Shown here: positions 44,424 through 51,612 of the stretch, piece by piece
How positions within the stretch are numbered: the first letter of the stretch is position 1
How the letters are laid out: each line of letters starts with the position of its first letter
NCBI GenBank assembly: GCA_035308905.1
Contig: DATGFS010000023.1
Location: 29,172 to 93,171, forward strand
Reading direction: 5' to 3'
DNA from: a bacterium
GTDB taxonomy: Bacteria; Sysuimicrobiota; Sysuimicrobiia; Sysuimicrobiales; Segetimicrobiaceae
DNA: 64,000 nucleotides
Position numbers and translations under genes: made by a program
The notes under the pieces: model-generated
Databases searched by the model: none
Told to the model about the DNA's origin: nothing
Seen by the model: only the letters and a program-made list of their open reading frames with translations

Positions 44424-45221
44424 ATCGCGCCAAGTACCGCGTCACCCATCCAGGCCGATCTTGGTCCCGTCAGGAAGACCAAGGTCTATGCCGAGGTCGC
44501 CGCGCAGATTCAGCGCCTGATCGCCGAGGGACGTCTCAAGCCCGGCGACAAGCTTCCCCCCGAACGTGAACTGGCGGAGATTTTCGGCGTCAGCCGCAGC
44601 TCCGTCCGCGATGCGATCCGCGTGCTCGAGGTGCAGGGACTCGTCGAGCCCCGGCATGGGGACGGCACCCTCGTCCGCGAGATTCCGATCGATCGCCTCG
44701 TCCGGCCGCTCGCCGACGCGCTGACCGCCGGCAAGGACCGCCTCGCCGATCTGTTCGACATGCGCAAAATGCTCGAACCGCCGCTGGCTCGGGCCGCGGC
44801 GTTCCGGGCGACGGACGACGACGTGCGCGCGCTCGAGCAGATCGTGGAGCGCCAGACCCGGCGGGTCCGGGCCGGCGAACTCGCCCTCGAGGACGACAAC
44901 GAGTTCCACTACCGCATCGCCACGGCCGCCAAGAACCAGGTCGTGCTGCGAACGATGGACGTGCTGATGGACCTGCTGCGCGACAGCCGCGCGCGCTCGC
45001 TGCAGGGTCCCGGCCGCGCCGAGAAGTCCCTCGAGGGCCATCGCCGGATACTGGACGCGATCCGCCGGCGGGATCCCGACGCCGCGGCGCAGCGCATGCG
45101 CGGGCACATCGAGGAGATCGAAGGAACGCTGTTTCCGGAGAGCCGTGCGGCAGGAGGCCGCGAAGCGGCCGGAGGTCCTGCGCGAGACGGGACAGAATCG
45201 CCGGCGGGTTCCCGAGGATGA
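44424..45221 (+). CDS. FadR-subfamily GntR transcriptional regulator, start codon unclear
   Basis: GntR-type winged helix (KVYAEVAAQIQRLIAEGRLKPGDKLPPERELAEIFGVSRSSVRDAIRVLEVQGLVEPRHGDGTLV) followed by an FCD effector domain with metal/ligand residues (DMRKMLEPPLARAAA, NEFHYRIATAAKNQV, EGHRRILDAIRRRD). The reading frame is open back to a TGA at 44370, but there is no ATG, GTG or TTG in frame before the helix-turn-helix; the first GTG (44622) is inside it. ATC at 44424, 8 nt after GGGGG, is used here as a placeholder. A rare start or a frameshift in the leader is possible. Likely controls the oxalate genes. Confidence 0.8.
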   Translation: MAPSTASPIQADLGPVRKTKVYAEVAAQIQRLIAEGRLKPGDKLPPERELAEIFGVSRSSVRDAIRVLEVQGLVEPRHGDGTLVREIPIDRLVRPLADALTAGKDRLADLFDMRKMLEPPLARAAAFRATDDDVRALEQIVERQTRRVRAGELALEDDNEFHYRIATAAKNQVVLRTMDVLMDLLRDSRARSLQGPGRAEKSLEGHRRILDAIRRRDPDAAAQRMRGHIEEIEGTLFPESRAAGGREAAGGPARDGTESPAGSRG

Positions 45222-45253
45222 CGCGTCGGTAAGCAGCAGCGAGGAGGCAGGGG

Positions 45254-46426
45254 ATGGGACGCACCATTTCGGTCGAAGTGATCTACCGGGGGATTTTTCA
45301 GACCAACCTCGCCAAGAACATCTGCCGCGGCATCGTGCTGGCGGCCCGTAAGGAAGGCAAGATCGGCATCGCATTCGGCCGCTACGGCGACTCGCCGCAG
45401 CGGAACGGCATTCCGGCGAAGAACTTCGCGATCGTCTCCCCGGACGAGGAAGAACTGCAGCTGAGCATGGCGCAGTACGAGCCGGCGGAGACCGACATCA
45501 CGATCAACCTCGACGACATGCTCTGCAAGGGTGTGGAGTCCTGGGCGTGGTACGGCCTGCAGCCGATCAACGAGAAGGTCCGCGAGGACGCGGTGCTGCT
45601 CGTCACCTCGACGCTGCCGCCGGCCGAGCTGGTCAAGTTCTGCCACACGAAGAAGACGCCGTACCGTCTCGCGGTGCTCCCGGCGCTCCCGAGCTTCTCC
45701 GGCCTGTGGGTCTACAAGGACGACCACACGGACGCGCGGGTGCTCGGCGCGCTGCCGAAGCTGTGCCCCGACCTCGTGAGCCTCGACGCGATGCTGGCCG
45801 CGGTGAAAGAAGAGTGGAAAGACGAGCTCAAGGTCGCCTCCGCCCGCCGCGCGTACGAGTCCGTGACGACGCAGACCGTCCGGGCCGGCGAGGGCAACCC
45901 CGAGGTGCCGTACAGGTTCGACCTGCCGGGCTGGACGAAGATGCGCGAGGGCGTGACGATCGACGGCATGACCCTCGGCGAGCCGATCAAGTTCGGCGAC
46001 CAGATCGGCGGCTACCGCCCGGCGCGCAACCCCTACTTCAAGAAGTACTCGACCCGCACGATGCGCCCGGTCATCGACTTCGACAAGTGCATCAAGTGCA
46101 CGCTGTGCTGGCTGCAGTGTCCCGACTCGTGCTTCGACGTGACGCCCGATCAGACGTACGACCTCAACGCGGAGGCGTGCTGCGGCTGCGGGGTCTGCGA
46201 AGCGGTCTGTCCGGTCGACGACTGCGTGACCATGGTCAACGAGCAGGCGTTCACCGACAACAAGAGCCAGTGGGAGGCCTACAAGACCGACAAGAAGGCC
46301 TACGCAAAGTGGGTCGAGATCAAGATCAAGGACCGGCCGGAGCGCTCGCACGGCTTCCGGTACAAGGGTCAGTACCAACAGCAGGTCGCCCAGGCGGGGA
46401 CCGGGACTTCCGGAGGTGAGGAGTAG
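45254..46426 (+). CDS. Oxalate oxidoreductase gamma-delta fusion subunit
   Basis: 390 residues: an N-terminal 2-oxoacid:ferredoxin oxidoreductase gamma domain (VEVIYRGIFQTNLAKNICRGIVLAARKEGKIGIAFGRYGD) and a C-terminal delta ferredoxin domain with two 4Fe-4S motifs (CIKCTLCWLQCPDSC and CCGCGVCEAVCP). Gamma and delta are separate in most pyruvate oxidoreductases but fused in Moorella oxalate oxidoreductase. Enzyme oxidises its 2-oxoacid with CoA-independent or dependent release of CO2 and reduces ferredoxin. ATG follows GGAGGCAGGGG. Alpha starts on the base of the stop. Confidence 0.88.
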   Translation: MGRTISVEVIYRGIFQTNLAKNICRGIVLAARKEGKIGIAFGRYGDSPQRNGIPAKNFAIVSPDEEELQLSMAQYEPAETDITINLDDMLCKGVESWAWYGLQPINEKVREDAVLLVTSTLPPAELVKFCHTKKTPYRLAVLPALPSFSGLWVYKDDHTDARVLGALPKLCPDLVSLDAMLAAVKEEWKDELKVASARRAYESVTTQTVRAGEGNPEVPYRFDLPGWTKMREGVTIDGMTLGEPIKFGDQIGGYRPARNPYFKKYSTRTMRPVIDFDKCIKCTLCWLQCPDSCFDVTPDQTYDLNAEACCGCGVCEAVCPVDDCVTMVNEQAFTDNKSQWEAYKTDKKAYAKWVEIKIKDRPERSHGFRYKGQYQQQVAQAGTGTSGGEE

Positions 46427-47658
46427 TGGACGCGGAAAGCGCAACGGCCGTCCGGACGGCGGTCGCCGAGCAGGAGGCGCTGATCAGCGGCAGCGAGGCC
46501 GTCGCGGTCGCTTCCAAGCTCGCGGACGTCGACGTCATTACCGCGTACCCGATCCGGCCGTACGACACGATGATGCAGTTCGTGGCGAAGCAGATCGCCA
46601 ACGGCGAGCAGGACGCCGAGTACATCGTCGCGGAGAGCGAGCACAGCCAGTTCGAGATCGCGAAGCACGCGAACGTCGTCGGCGCCCGGACGCTGTGCGG
46701 TTCGAGCGGCGTCGGCTGGTGCTACGCGTTCGAGGCGATCGCCGTCACGCCGGCGCTGCGCCTGCCGATGATCGCGATGGTCGGCAACCGCGCGCTCGAC
46801 GATCCCGGCTCCTTCGGCACGGAGCACAACGACGCTCTCGCGGCGCGCGATCTCGGCTGGATGCACATCTGGGTCGATAGCGCGCAGGAGGCGCTCGACA
46901 CCACACTGATCGCCTATCGGGTCGCGGAGGACCGGCGCGTGTATCTGCCGTGCGCGATCAGCACCGACGGCGCGTTCCTCACCCACTCGCAGTCGCTCGT
47001 CAAGATCCCGCCCAAGCAGTGGGTCGACGAATTCCTGCCCAAGTACGACCGCAAAGACCTTCGCCTGCATCCCGACAACCCGATCACCATCGCGCCGCAG
47101 GTCAACGAGGATTGGCTCATGGAGATCCGCCGACAGACCGACCAGGCGATGCGCAACGCGAGCGCCGTGATCGAGGAGGCGTACAAGGACTTCGAGCGGA
47201 TCTTCCACCGCCGGGTCGAGAACCCGTTCTTCGAGGAGTACATGACCGACGACGCGGAGCTCGTCCTCGTCGGGATGGGTACCCTGTCGATGCCGGTCAA
47301 GGTCGCGATCCGCAAGATGCGCGAGAAGGGCCAGAAGGTCGGGTTCGTGCGCATCCGGTGGTTCCGGCCGTTCGACTATGCCCGGCTCGGCGCGTTGCTC
47401 TCGCGCTTCGCGGCGGTGGGCGTGGCCGACCGCGATTTCTCGATGGGCTCGCCGTACAACAGCGGCGTCGTCGCGAACGAGGTTCGCGCGGCGATGTACA
47501 ACCAGCCGAAGCACCCGCCGGTCGTGAGCTTCATCACGGGCCTCGGGGGCCGCGAGGTCACGATCCCCGGCGTCCGCGAGATGTTCGACCATACCCGCAA
47601 GGCGGCCGAAGCCGGCGTAGCGCCCAACGACACGATCTGGATCGGCGTGCGCGCCTGA
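46426..47658 (+). CDS. Oxalate oxidoreductase alpha subunit
   Basis: 410 residues of the PFOR alpha family (pyrimidine-binding and TPP-contacting domain II). The substrate loop reads AYPIRPYDTMM with Arg44; pyruvate enzymes have YPITPS there, and Arg in YPIRPYD is the known oxalate-binding feature of oxalate oxidoreductase. A second supporting segment is GARTLCGSSGVGWCYAFEAI. The C-terminal domain ends with GLGGREVTIPGVREMFD. GTG start overlaps the previous stop (TAGTG) with strong GGAGGTGAGGAG. Operon with gamma-delta and beta. Confidence 0.88.
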   Translation: MDAESATAVRTAVAEQEALISGSEAVAVASKLADVDVITAYPIRPYDTMMQFVAKQIANGEQDAEYIVAESEHSQFEIAKHANVVGARTLCGSSGVGWCYAFEAIAVTPALRLPMIAMVGNRALDDPGSFGTEHNDALAARDLGWMHIWVDSAQEALDTTLIAYRVAEDRRVYLPCAISTDGAFLTHSQSLVKIPPKQWVDEFLPKYDRKDLRLHPDNPITIAPQVNEDWLMEIRRQTDQAMRNASAVIEEAYKDFERIFHRRVENPFFEEYMTDDAELVLVGMGTLSMPVKVAIRKMREKGQKVGFVRIRWFRPFDYARLGALLSRFAAVGVADRDFSMGSPYNSGVVANEVRAAMYNQPKHPPVVSFITGLGGREVTIPGVREMFDHTRKAAEAGVAPNDTIWIGVRA

Positions 47659-47688
47659 GCGGCGCGCGCAAACAGGAGGGGTTGACCA

Positions 47689-48717
47689 ATGGACAGTCCT
47701 GAACTCGCGGCGATGCCCGTCCCGGTGCTCGAGCCGATCAAGGGCGTCAAGCGGGCGCCGCTCGAGGAGTACTTTACCTCCGGCCACCGCACGTGCCAGG
47801 GGTGCGAGTCGGCCCTGGTCATGAAGCTGATGGTGAAGGCCGCCGGACCGCGCACCGTGGTGCTCGGCAGCACGGGCTGCATGTACGTCGCCAACACGAC
47901 GTACTACAGCACGCCGTGGGTTGTGCCGTGGATGCACACCCAGCTCGGCTCGTCGGGCTCCGCGGCGGTGGGCACCGCGGCCGGCTACACGGCGCTGATG
48001 CGCAAGGGCCGGATCAAGCAGGAGCCGATCAACATCATCTCGTTCTGCGGCGACGGCGGCGGAGCGGACATGGGCCTGTCGGCGATCTCCGCGGCGCTGC
48101 AGCACACCGACTACAACCATCTGATTCTGCTGTACGACAACGAGTCGTACGCCAACACCGACATCCAGGTGTCCGGCAGCAGCCCCTACGGTGTGCACAC
48201 GACGTTCTCGCCGCCCGGCAAGGCCAAGCGGATCCTGCACAAGCGCTGGAAGAAGAACATGGCGGCGATGCTGGCGGCCGGGCACTCCGAGTGCAAGTAC
48301 GTCGGGACGGTCGACGCGTCGTACGCGGTGGACTTCATGAACCGCATCCGGAAGGCCCTCAGCATCGGCGGGCCCACCTTCATCCACTCGCTCGACCCGT
48401 GCCCGAAGGGCTGGGACTACGACCCGATGCTCTCCCACGAGCTCGGCGAGCTGGCCGTGCTGACCGGCGTGTGGCCGCTCTTCGAAGTCGAGAACCACGT
48501 GCTCAAGATGTACGGCAAGAGCAAGGCCATCGTCGAGGGGCGGCAGAAGCGGCTGCCGGTGCGGGACTACCTCTTGAAGCAGGGCCGCTTCGCGCACTTC
48601 ACGGAAGACGACATCGACTACTTCCAGGCCAAGATCGACGAGATGTGGACGAAGTGGCTGGTGCCGGGCGTGCTGCCGTTTTCGACCGACGTGTTGAACG
48701 ACCAGCCGCCTGCTTAG
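47689..48717 (+). CDS. Oxalate oxidoreductase beta subunit
   Basis: 342 residues; TPP- and 4Fe-4S-binding beta subunit. Cluster ligands: RTCQGCES (two Cys) plus STGCMY and SLDPCPKGW. TPP/Mg site: SFCGDGGGADMGLSAISAALQHTDYNHLILLYDNESYANTDIQ (GDG...N motif). Low Cys count elsewhere. ATG after AGGAGG. The three subunits together match the gamma-delta, alpha, beta gene order reported for Moorella. An antiporter of the oxalate/formate family follows, as expected for oxalate import. Confidence 0.88.
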   Translation: MDSPELAAMPVPVLEPIKGVKRAPLEEYFTSGHRTCQGCESALVMKLMVKAAGPRTVVLGSTGCMYVANTTYYSTPWVVPWMHTQLGSSGSAAVGTAAGYTALMRKGRIKQEPINIISFCGDGGGADMGLSAISAALQHTDYNHLILLYDNESYANTDIQVSGSSPYGVHTTFSPPGKAKRILHKRWKKNMAAMLAAGHSECKYVGTVDASYAVDFMNRIRKALSIGGPTFIHSLDPCPKGWDYDPMLSHELGELAVLTGVWPLFEVENHVLKMYGKSKAIVEGRQKRLPVRDYLLKQGRFAHFTEDDIDYFQAKIDEMWTKWLVPGVLPFSTDVLNDQPPA

Positions 48718-48831
48718 GGGGCGCCGGGCAGGGCGCCGGTCCGCACGGCTAGGGGGACCGCGCCGCACAATCGAATAGCGCTGCGTGACCGCGTGATCCG
48801 AAGTGACGCGAAAGCGACACGAGGTGATCGC

Positions 48832-48990
48832 ATGATCGGGGCCTTCGAAGGGCTTCTGCGCGACGTCCGGATGGACCGTTTCATCCGGGCTCGACGGGGG
48901 CCCTTTGATTTTCTTCCGCCGCGCACGACGCGCTCGGTCCGCATGCTCCGGGGGCACCTACGCTGCAGGCGAAGGGTGGTGGACTCATGA
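48832..48990 (+). CDS. Small ORF upstream of and overlapping the antiporter (possible leader peptide)
   Basis: 52 codons; ATG is spaced well from AGGTGAT. The translated product is Arg-rich (RMDRFIRARRGPFDF ...) with no similarity that I recognise. Its stop overlaps the antiporter ATG (ATGA), so it may couple translation. A hairpin (CCGGATG ... CATCCGG, 48867-48888) lies within it. The rest of the 48718-48986 gap shows no promoter. Could be a chance ORF. Confidence 0.35.
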   Translation: MIGAFEGLLRDVRMDRFIRARRGPFDFLPPRTTRSVRMLRGHLRCRRRVVDS

Positions 48991-50303
48991 GTACCGCGGC
49001 AGCCGACCACACGCAGGAATGGATGCTGAAATACCGCTGGTGGATTCTCACGGCGGCGGTGATCGCGCAGATCCCGAACGCGAACCTCCAATACGCGTGG
49101 ACGCTCTTTCCCACGCATCTCGTCAAGGACGGGCTCGGGAAGCTCAGCGCGGTGCAGGGAGTCTTTGCGCTGTTCGTGCTGCTGGAGACGTGGCTCGTAC
49201 CGGTCGAAGGCTGGCTGGTCGACCGGATCGGGCCGCGCCTGCTGACGATCGTCGGCGGCGTCCTGATCGGCGTCGCCTGGGTTATGAGCGCCCAGGTAAG
49301 GACGCTCGGGGAGCTGCTGTTCTGGTACGGCGTGGTCGGTGGGATCGGCGGCGGCATCATCTACGGCGCCACGATCGCGACCGCGCTGAAATGGTTCCCC
49401 GACAAGCGCGGGCTCACGGCCGGGCTGGTGGCCGCGGGGTTCGGCGCGGGCGCCGCGCTCTCGGTCGCGCCGATCGAGAACGTGATCAACCACGCCGGCT
49501 GGCGCGCGGCGTTCTTCCAGTTCGGCATCCTGCAGGGCGTCATCGTCGTGCTCGCCGCGCTCTTCCTGCAGGCGCCGCCGGAGACGTTCAAGGTCGCCGG
49601 GATCATCAGGAAGGTGTCCAGGCACGTCCGGCAGGCGGTCACCGACAGCACCCCCGCGCAGATGCTGCGCACGCCGCACTTCTACGTGACCTACGTGATG
49701 ATGATGCTGGTCGTGGGCGGCGGGCTGATCCTCACCGCGCAGCTGGGGCCGATCGCCAAGTCGACCGGCGTCGACAAGACAATCGTGATGTGGGGGTTGA
49801 CCGCGCTCGTGCTTGCGCTGCAGGTCGACCGCGTCCTCAACGGCATCACGCGGCCGATCTGGGGCTGGGTGTCGGACCACATCGGACGCGAGAACTCGAT
49901 GTTCATCGCCTTCGGGATTCAGGGGTTCTCCATCCTCTGGCTGCTCACGCTGCTCAAGAACCCGGTCGGGTTCGTCGTCGCCTCGGGCGCGGCGTTCTTC
50001 TTCTGGGGCGAGGTGTACTCGCTCGTGCCGGCGCTGGTGGCCGACCTCTTCGGGCGCAGGTACGCCGCGACGAACTATGGACTGATGTACACGGCGAAGG
50101 GGTTCGCGTCGATTTGGGCGGGCCCGCTCGCGGCGATGCTGTTCGAGGCCCAGCACACCTGGACGCTCGTGTTCTACATCGCGGCGATTGCGAACTTCAT
50201 CGCCGCGTTGATCGCGCTGTTCGTCCTGAAGCGCCTGCCGATGCCCGGGGCGGCCGCCGCCCCATCGAGGATGATGCCGGCCACCGCCGGCGGCGGCGGG
50301 TAA
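48987..50303 (+). CDS. OFA-family MFS transporter (OxlT-like oxalate/formate antiporter)
   Basis: 438 residues, 12 membrane segments. OFA signatures: WWILTAAVIAQIPNANLQYAWTLF, the first-loop GPRLL and TATALKWFPDKRGLTAGLVAAGFGAGAALSVAPI motif, and RPIWGWVSDHIGRENSMFIAFG. It lacks any fused domain. Family members exchange oxalate for formate or act on related dicarboxylates. With the preceding oxalate oxidoreductase operon the likely substrate is oxalate; that is inference from context. A terminator hairpin is at 50333. Confidence 0.9.
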   Translation: MSTAAADHTQEWMLKYRWWILTAAVIAQIPNANLQYAWTLFPTHLVKDGLGKLSAVQGVFALFVLLETWLVPVEGWLVDRIGPRLLTIVGGVLIGVAWVMSAQVRTLGELLFWYGVVGGIGGGIIYGATIATALKWFPDKRGLTAGLVAAGFGAGAALSVAPIENVINHAGWRAAFFQFGILQGVIVVLAALFLQAPPETFKVAGIIRKVSRHVRQAVTDSTPAQMLRTPHFYVTYVMMMLVVGGGLILTAQLGPIAKSTGVDKTIVMWGLTALVLALQVDRVLNGITRPIWGWVSDHIGRENSMFIAFGIQGFSILWLLTLLKNPVGFVVASGAAFFFWGEVYSLVPALVADLFGRRYAATNYGLMYTAKGFASIWAGPLAAMLFEAQHTWTLVFYIAAIANFIAALIALFVLKRLPMPGAAAAPSRMMPATAGGGG

Positions 50304-50332
50304 CGTCCGGCGCACTGTGCCATGCCGACGAG

Positions 50333-50350
50333 GGGGGCCGGACGGCCCCC
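50333..50350 (+). terminator. Terminator hairpin after the oxalate locus
   Basis: 7-bp stem GGGGGCC / GGCCCCC with a GGAC loop followed by TTCGCCTTG. The T-tract is weak. It lies 30 nt past the antiporter stop and just upstream of the next promoter. Confidence 0.6.
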
Positions 50351-50356
50351 TTCGCC

Positions 50357-50385
50357 TTGACAGGCCGCGGATCGATTGTTAGTTA
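50357..50385 (+). promoter_or_regulatory. Promoter of the sulfurtransferase leader
   Basis: TTGACA (50357-50362), the only perfect -35 in the window, 17-nt spacer, TAGTTA (50380-50385). The GTG at 50391 lies 5 nt beyond, and transcription probably starts at it. Confidence 0.6.
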
Positions 50386-50390
50386 CTAGA

Positions 50391-50462
50391 GTGACCATGA
50401 CGCGGATGCGTTCGGCGTACAACCCTCGTCGATGTATCTGTCCTGCGCGGAGGCCGGAGTAG
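50391..50462 (+). CDS. Leaderless cysteine-containing uORF
   Basis: 23-codon ORF starting GTG (or ATG at 50397), with no ribosome-binding site, directly after the promoter. The peptide includes RRCICPARR: two Cys codons one apart, flanked by Arg. It is followed by about 175 nt of structured leader before a CysA-type thiosulfate sulfurtransferase. Cys-codon leaderless uORFs before sulfurtransferase operons act as cysteine attenuators in mycobacteria; here the same role is inferred. Confidence 0.5.
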   Translation: MTMTRMRSAYNPRRCICPARRPE

Positions 50463-50563
50463 CCTTCGCCGGGACCGACGTTCTCCTGTCTGTCCCTCGG
50501 TTCGGCGGGTTTCGAAGGCACACCAACATTCCGGTCTCCGCCTTTCTCGTGTGAGGGGACAGG

Positions 50564-50602
50564 CCGCCCGTCCGGCGCTGCGCGCCGGGGACGGGCGGCC
50601 GG
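50564..50602 (+). promoter_or_regulatory. Strong leader hairpin upstream of the sulfurtransferase
   Basis: 11-bp outer stem GGCCGCCCGTC and 6-bp inner stem CGGCGC with a 3-nt loop and a 2-nt bulge. No T-run follows, so it is not a simple terminator. The 50463-50563 part also folds (GCCTTCG / CGAAGGC at about 50463 and 50514). Together they leave the GGGAGGG ribosome-binding site just downstream. The 335-nt gap 50304-50638 thus holds a terminator, promoter, uORF and structured leader. Confidence 0.5.
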
Positions 50603-50638
50603 CGCACGCCTTCATCCAAAACAGGGAGGGTTTGACCG

Positions 50639-51499
50639 ATGCCACAGGGCTACGCGCACGACGTGTTGGTGGAGACCGGCTGGCTCGCCGAGCATCTCGA
50701 CGATCCGGCCGTGCGGGTCGCGGAAATCTCGGAAGACACGACGCTGTACGGCCAGGGGCATATTCCCGGCGCCGTGCACTTCAATTGGCAGACGCAGCTG
50801 CAAGATCCCGTCCGGCGCGACTGGATCGATCAGGAGCAGATCGAGACGCTGCTCGGGGCGCACGGCGTCGGCAACGACACGACGCTCGTCCTGTACGGAG
50901 ACAAGAACAACTGGTTCGCCACGTACACGTTCTGGCTGTTGAAGATGTACGGCGCGGACAATCTCCGCGTGCTGAACGGCGGCCGCGCGAAGTGGATCGC
51001 GGAAGGGCGGCCCGCCGTGACCGACGTCCCGTCCCACCCCAAGGCGCGCTACGAGGCCAAACCCGCCGATGCGTCGATCCGCGCGTTTCGCGACCAGGTA
51101 CAGGCCGCGCTCGGCAAGTCGGCGCTCGTCGACGTGCGGTCGCCCCAGGAGTACAGCGGCGAGCTGATCGCGATGCCGGCGTACCCGCAGGAGGGCGCGC
51201 AGCGGGGCGGCCACATTCCGGGCGCGCAGAACATCCCGTGGGGCCAGAACGTGCGGGAGGACGGGACGTTCAAATCGGCGGAAGAATTGAAGAAGCTGTA
51301 CGAGGGCAAGGGCGTCACGCCCGACAAGAACGTGATCGCCTACTGCCGGATCGGCGAGCGCTCCTCGCTGACCTGGTTCACGCTGAAGTATCTGCTCGGC
51401 TACCCCGCCGTCCAGAACTACGACGGCTCGTGGACGGAATGGGGCAGCCTCGTCGGGGTGCCGATCGAAAAGCCGGCGCTCCGGCAGGCCAAGGGCTGA
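50639..51499 (+). CDS. Thiosulfate sulfurtransferase (rhodanese), CysA type
   Basis: 286 residues, two rhodanese domains. Domain 1 ([44 protein letters not shown]) is inactive; domain 2 has the active-site loop YCRIGERSS with the nucleophile Cys. CRIGERSS is typical of the actinobacterial CysA2/SseA-like thiosulfate:cyanide sulfurtransferases. Transfers sulfane sulfur from thiosulfate to thiols. ATG after GGGAGGGTTTGACCG. Controlled by the Cys-containing leader described above, by inference. Ends 76 nt before the proS promoter. Confidence 0.93.
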   Translation: MPQGYAHDVLVETGWLAEHLDDPAVRVAEISEDTTLYGQGHIPGAVHFNWQTQLQDPVRRDWIDQEQIETLLGAHGVGNDTTLVLYGDKNNWFATYTFWLLKMYGADNLRVLNGGRAKWIAEGRPAVTDVPSHPKARYEAKPADASIRAFRDQVQAALGKSALVDVRSPQEYSGELIAMPAYPQEGAQRGGHIPGAQNIPWGQNVREDGTFKSAEELKKLYEGKGVTPDKNVIAYCRIGERSSLTWFTLKYLLGYPAVQNYDGSWTEWGSLVGVPIEKPALRQAKG

Positions 51500-51575
51500 C
51501 CGGCTCGGACACGGCGGGCGGCGCGGGGGCCGCAGCGGCCGCCCCCGCGCCCGTTCCCGACCGCGCGCGCCTTGT

Positions 51576-51605
51576 TTGACGCTCTCGAAGCAGGCCTGCT
51601 AGAAT
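51576..51605 (+). promoter_or_regulatory. Promoter of proS, leaderless configuration
   Basis: TTGACG (51576-51581), 18 nt, TAGAAT (51600-51605), then 7 nt to the ATG at 51613. No ribosome-binding site. The -10 to ATG distance equals that of nadE. Confidence 0.65.
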
Positions 51606-51612
51606 CGCCGTG

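Noticed and set aside
44622..45221. GTG at 44622 as the start of the FadR-type regulator
   Set aside because: It lies inside the helix-turn-helix, and the upstream frame encodes the first half of the DNA-binding domain.
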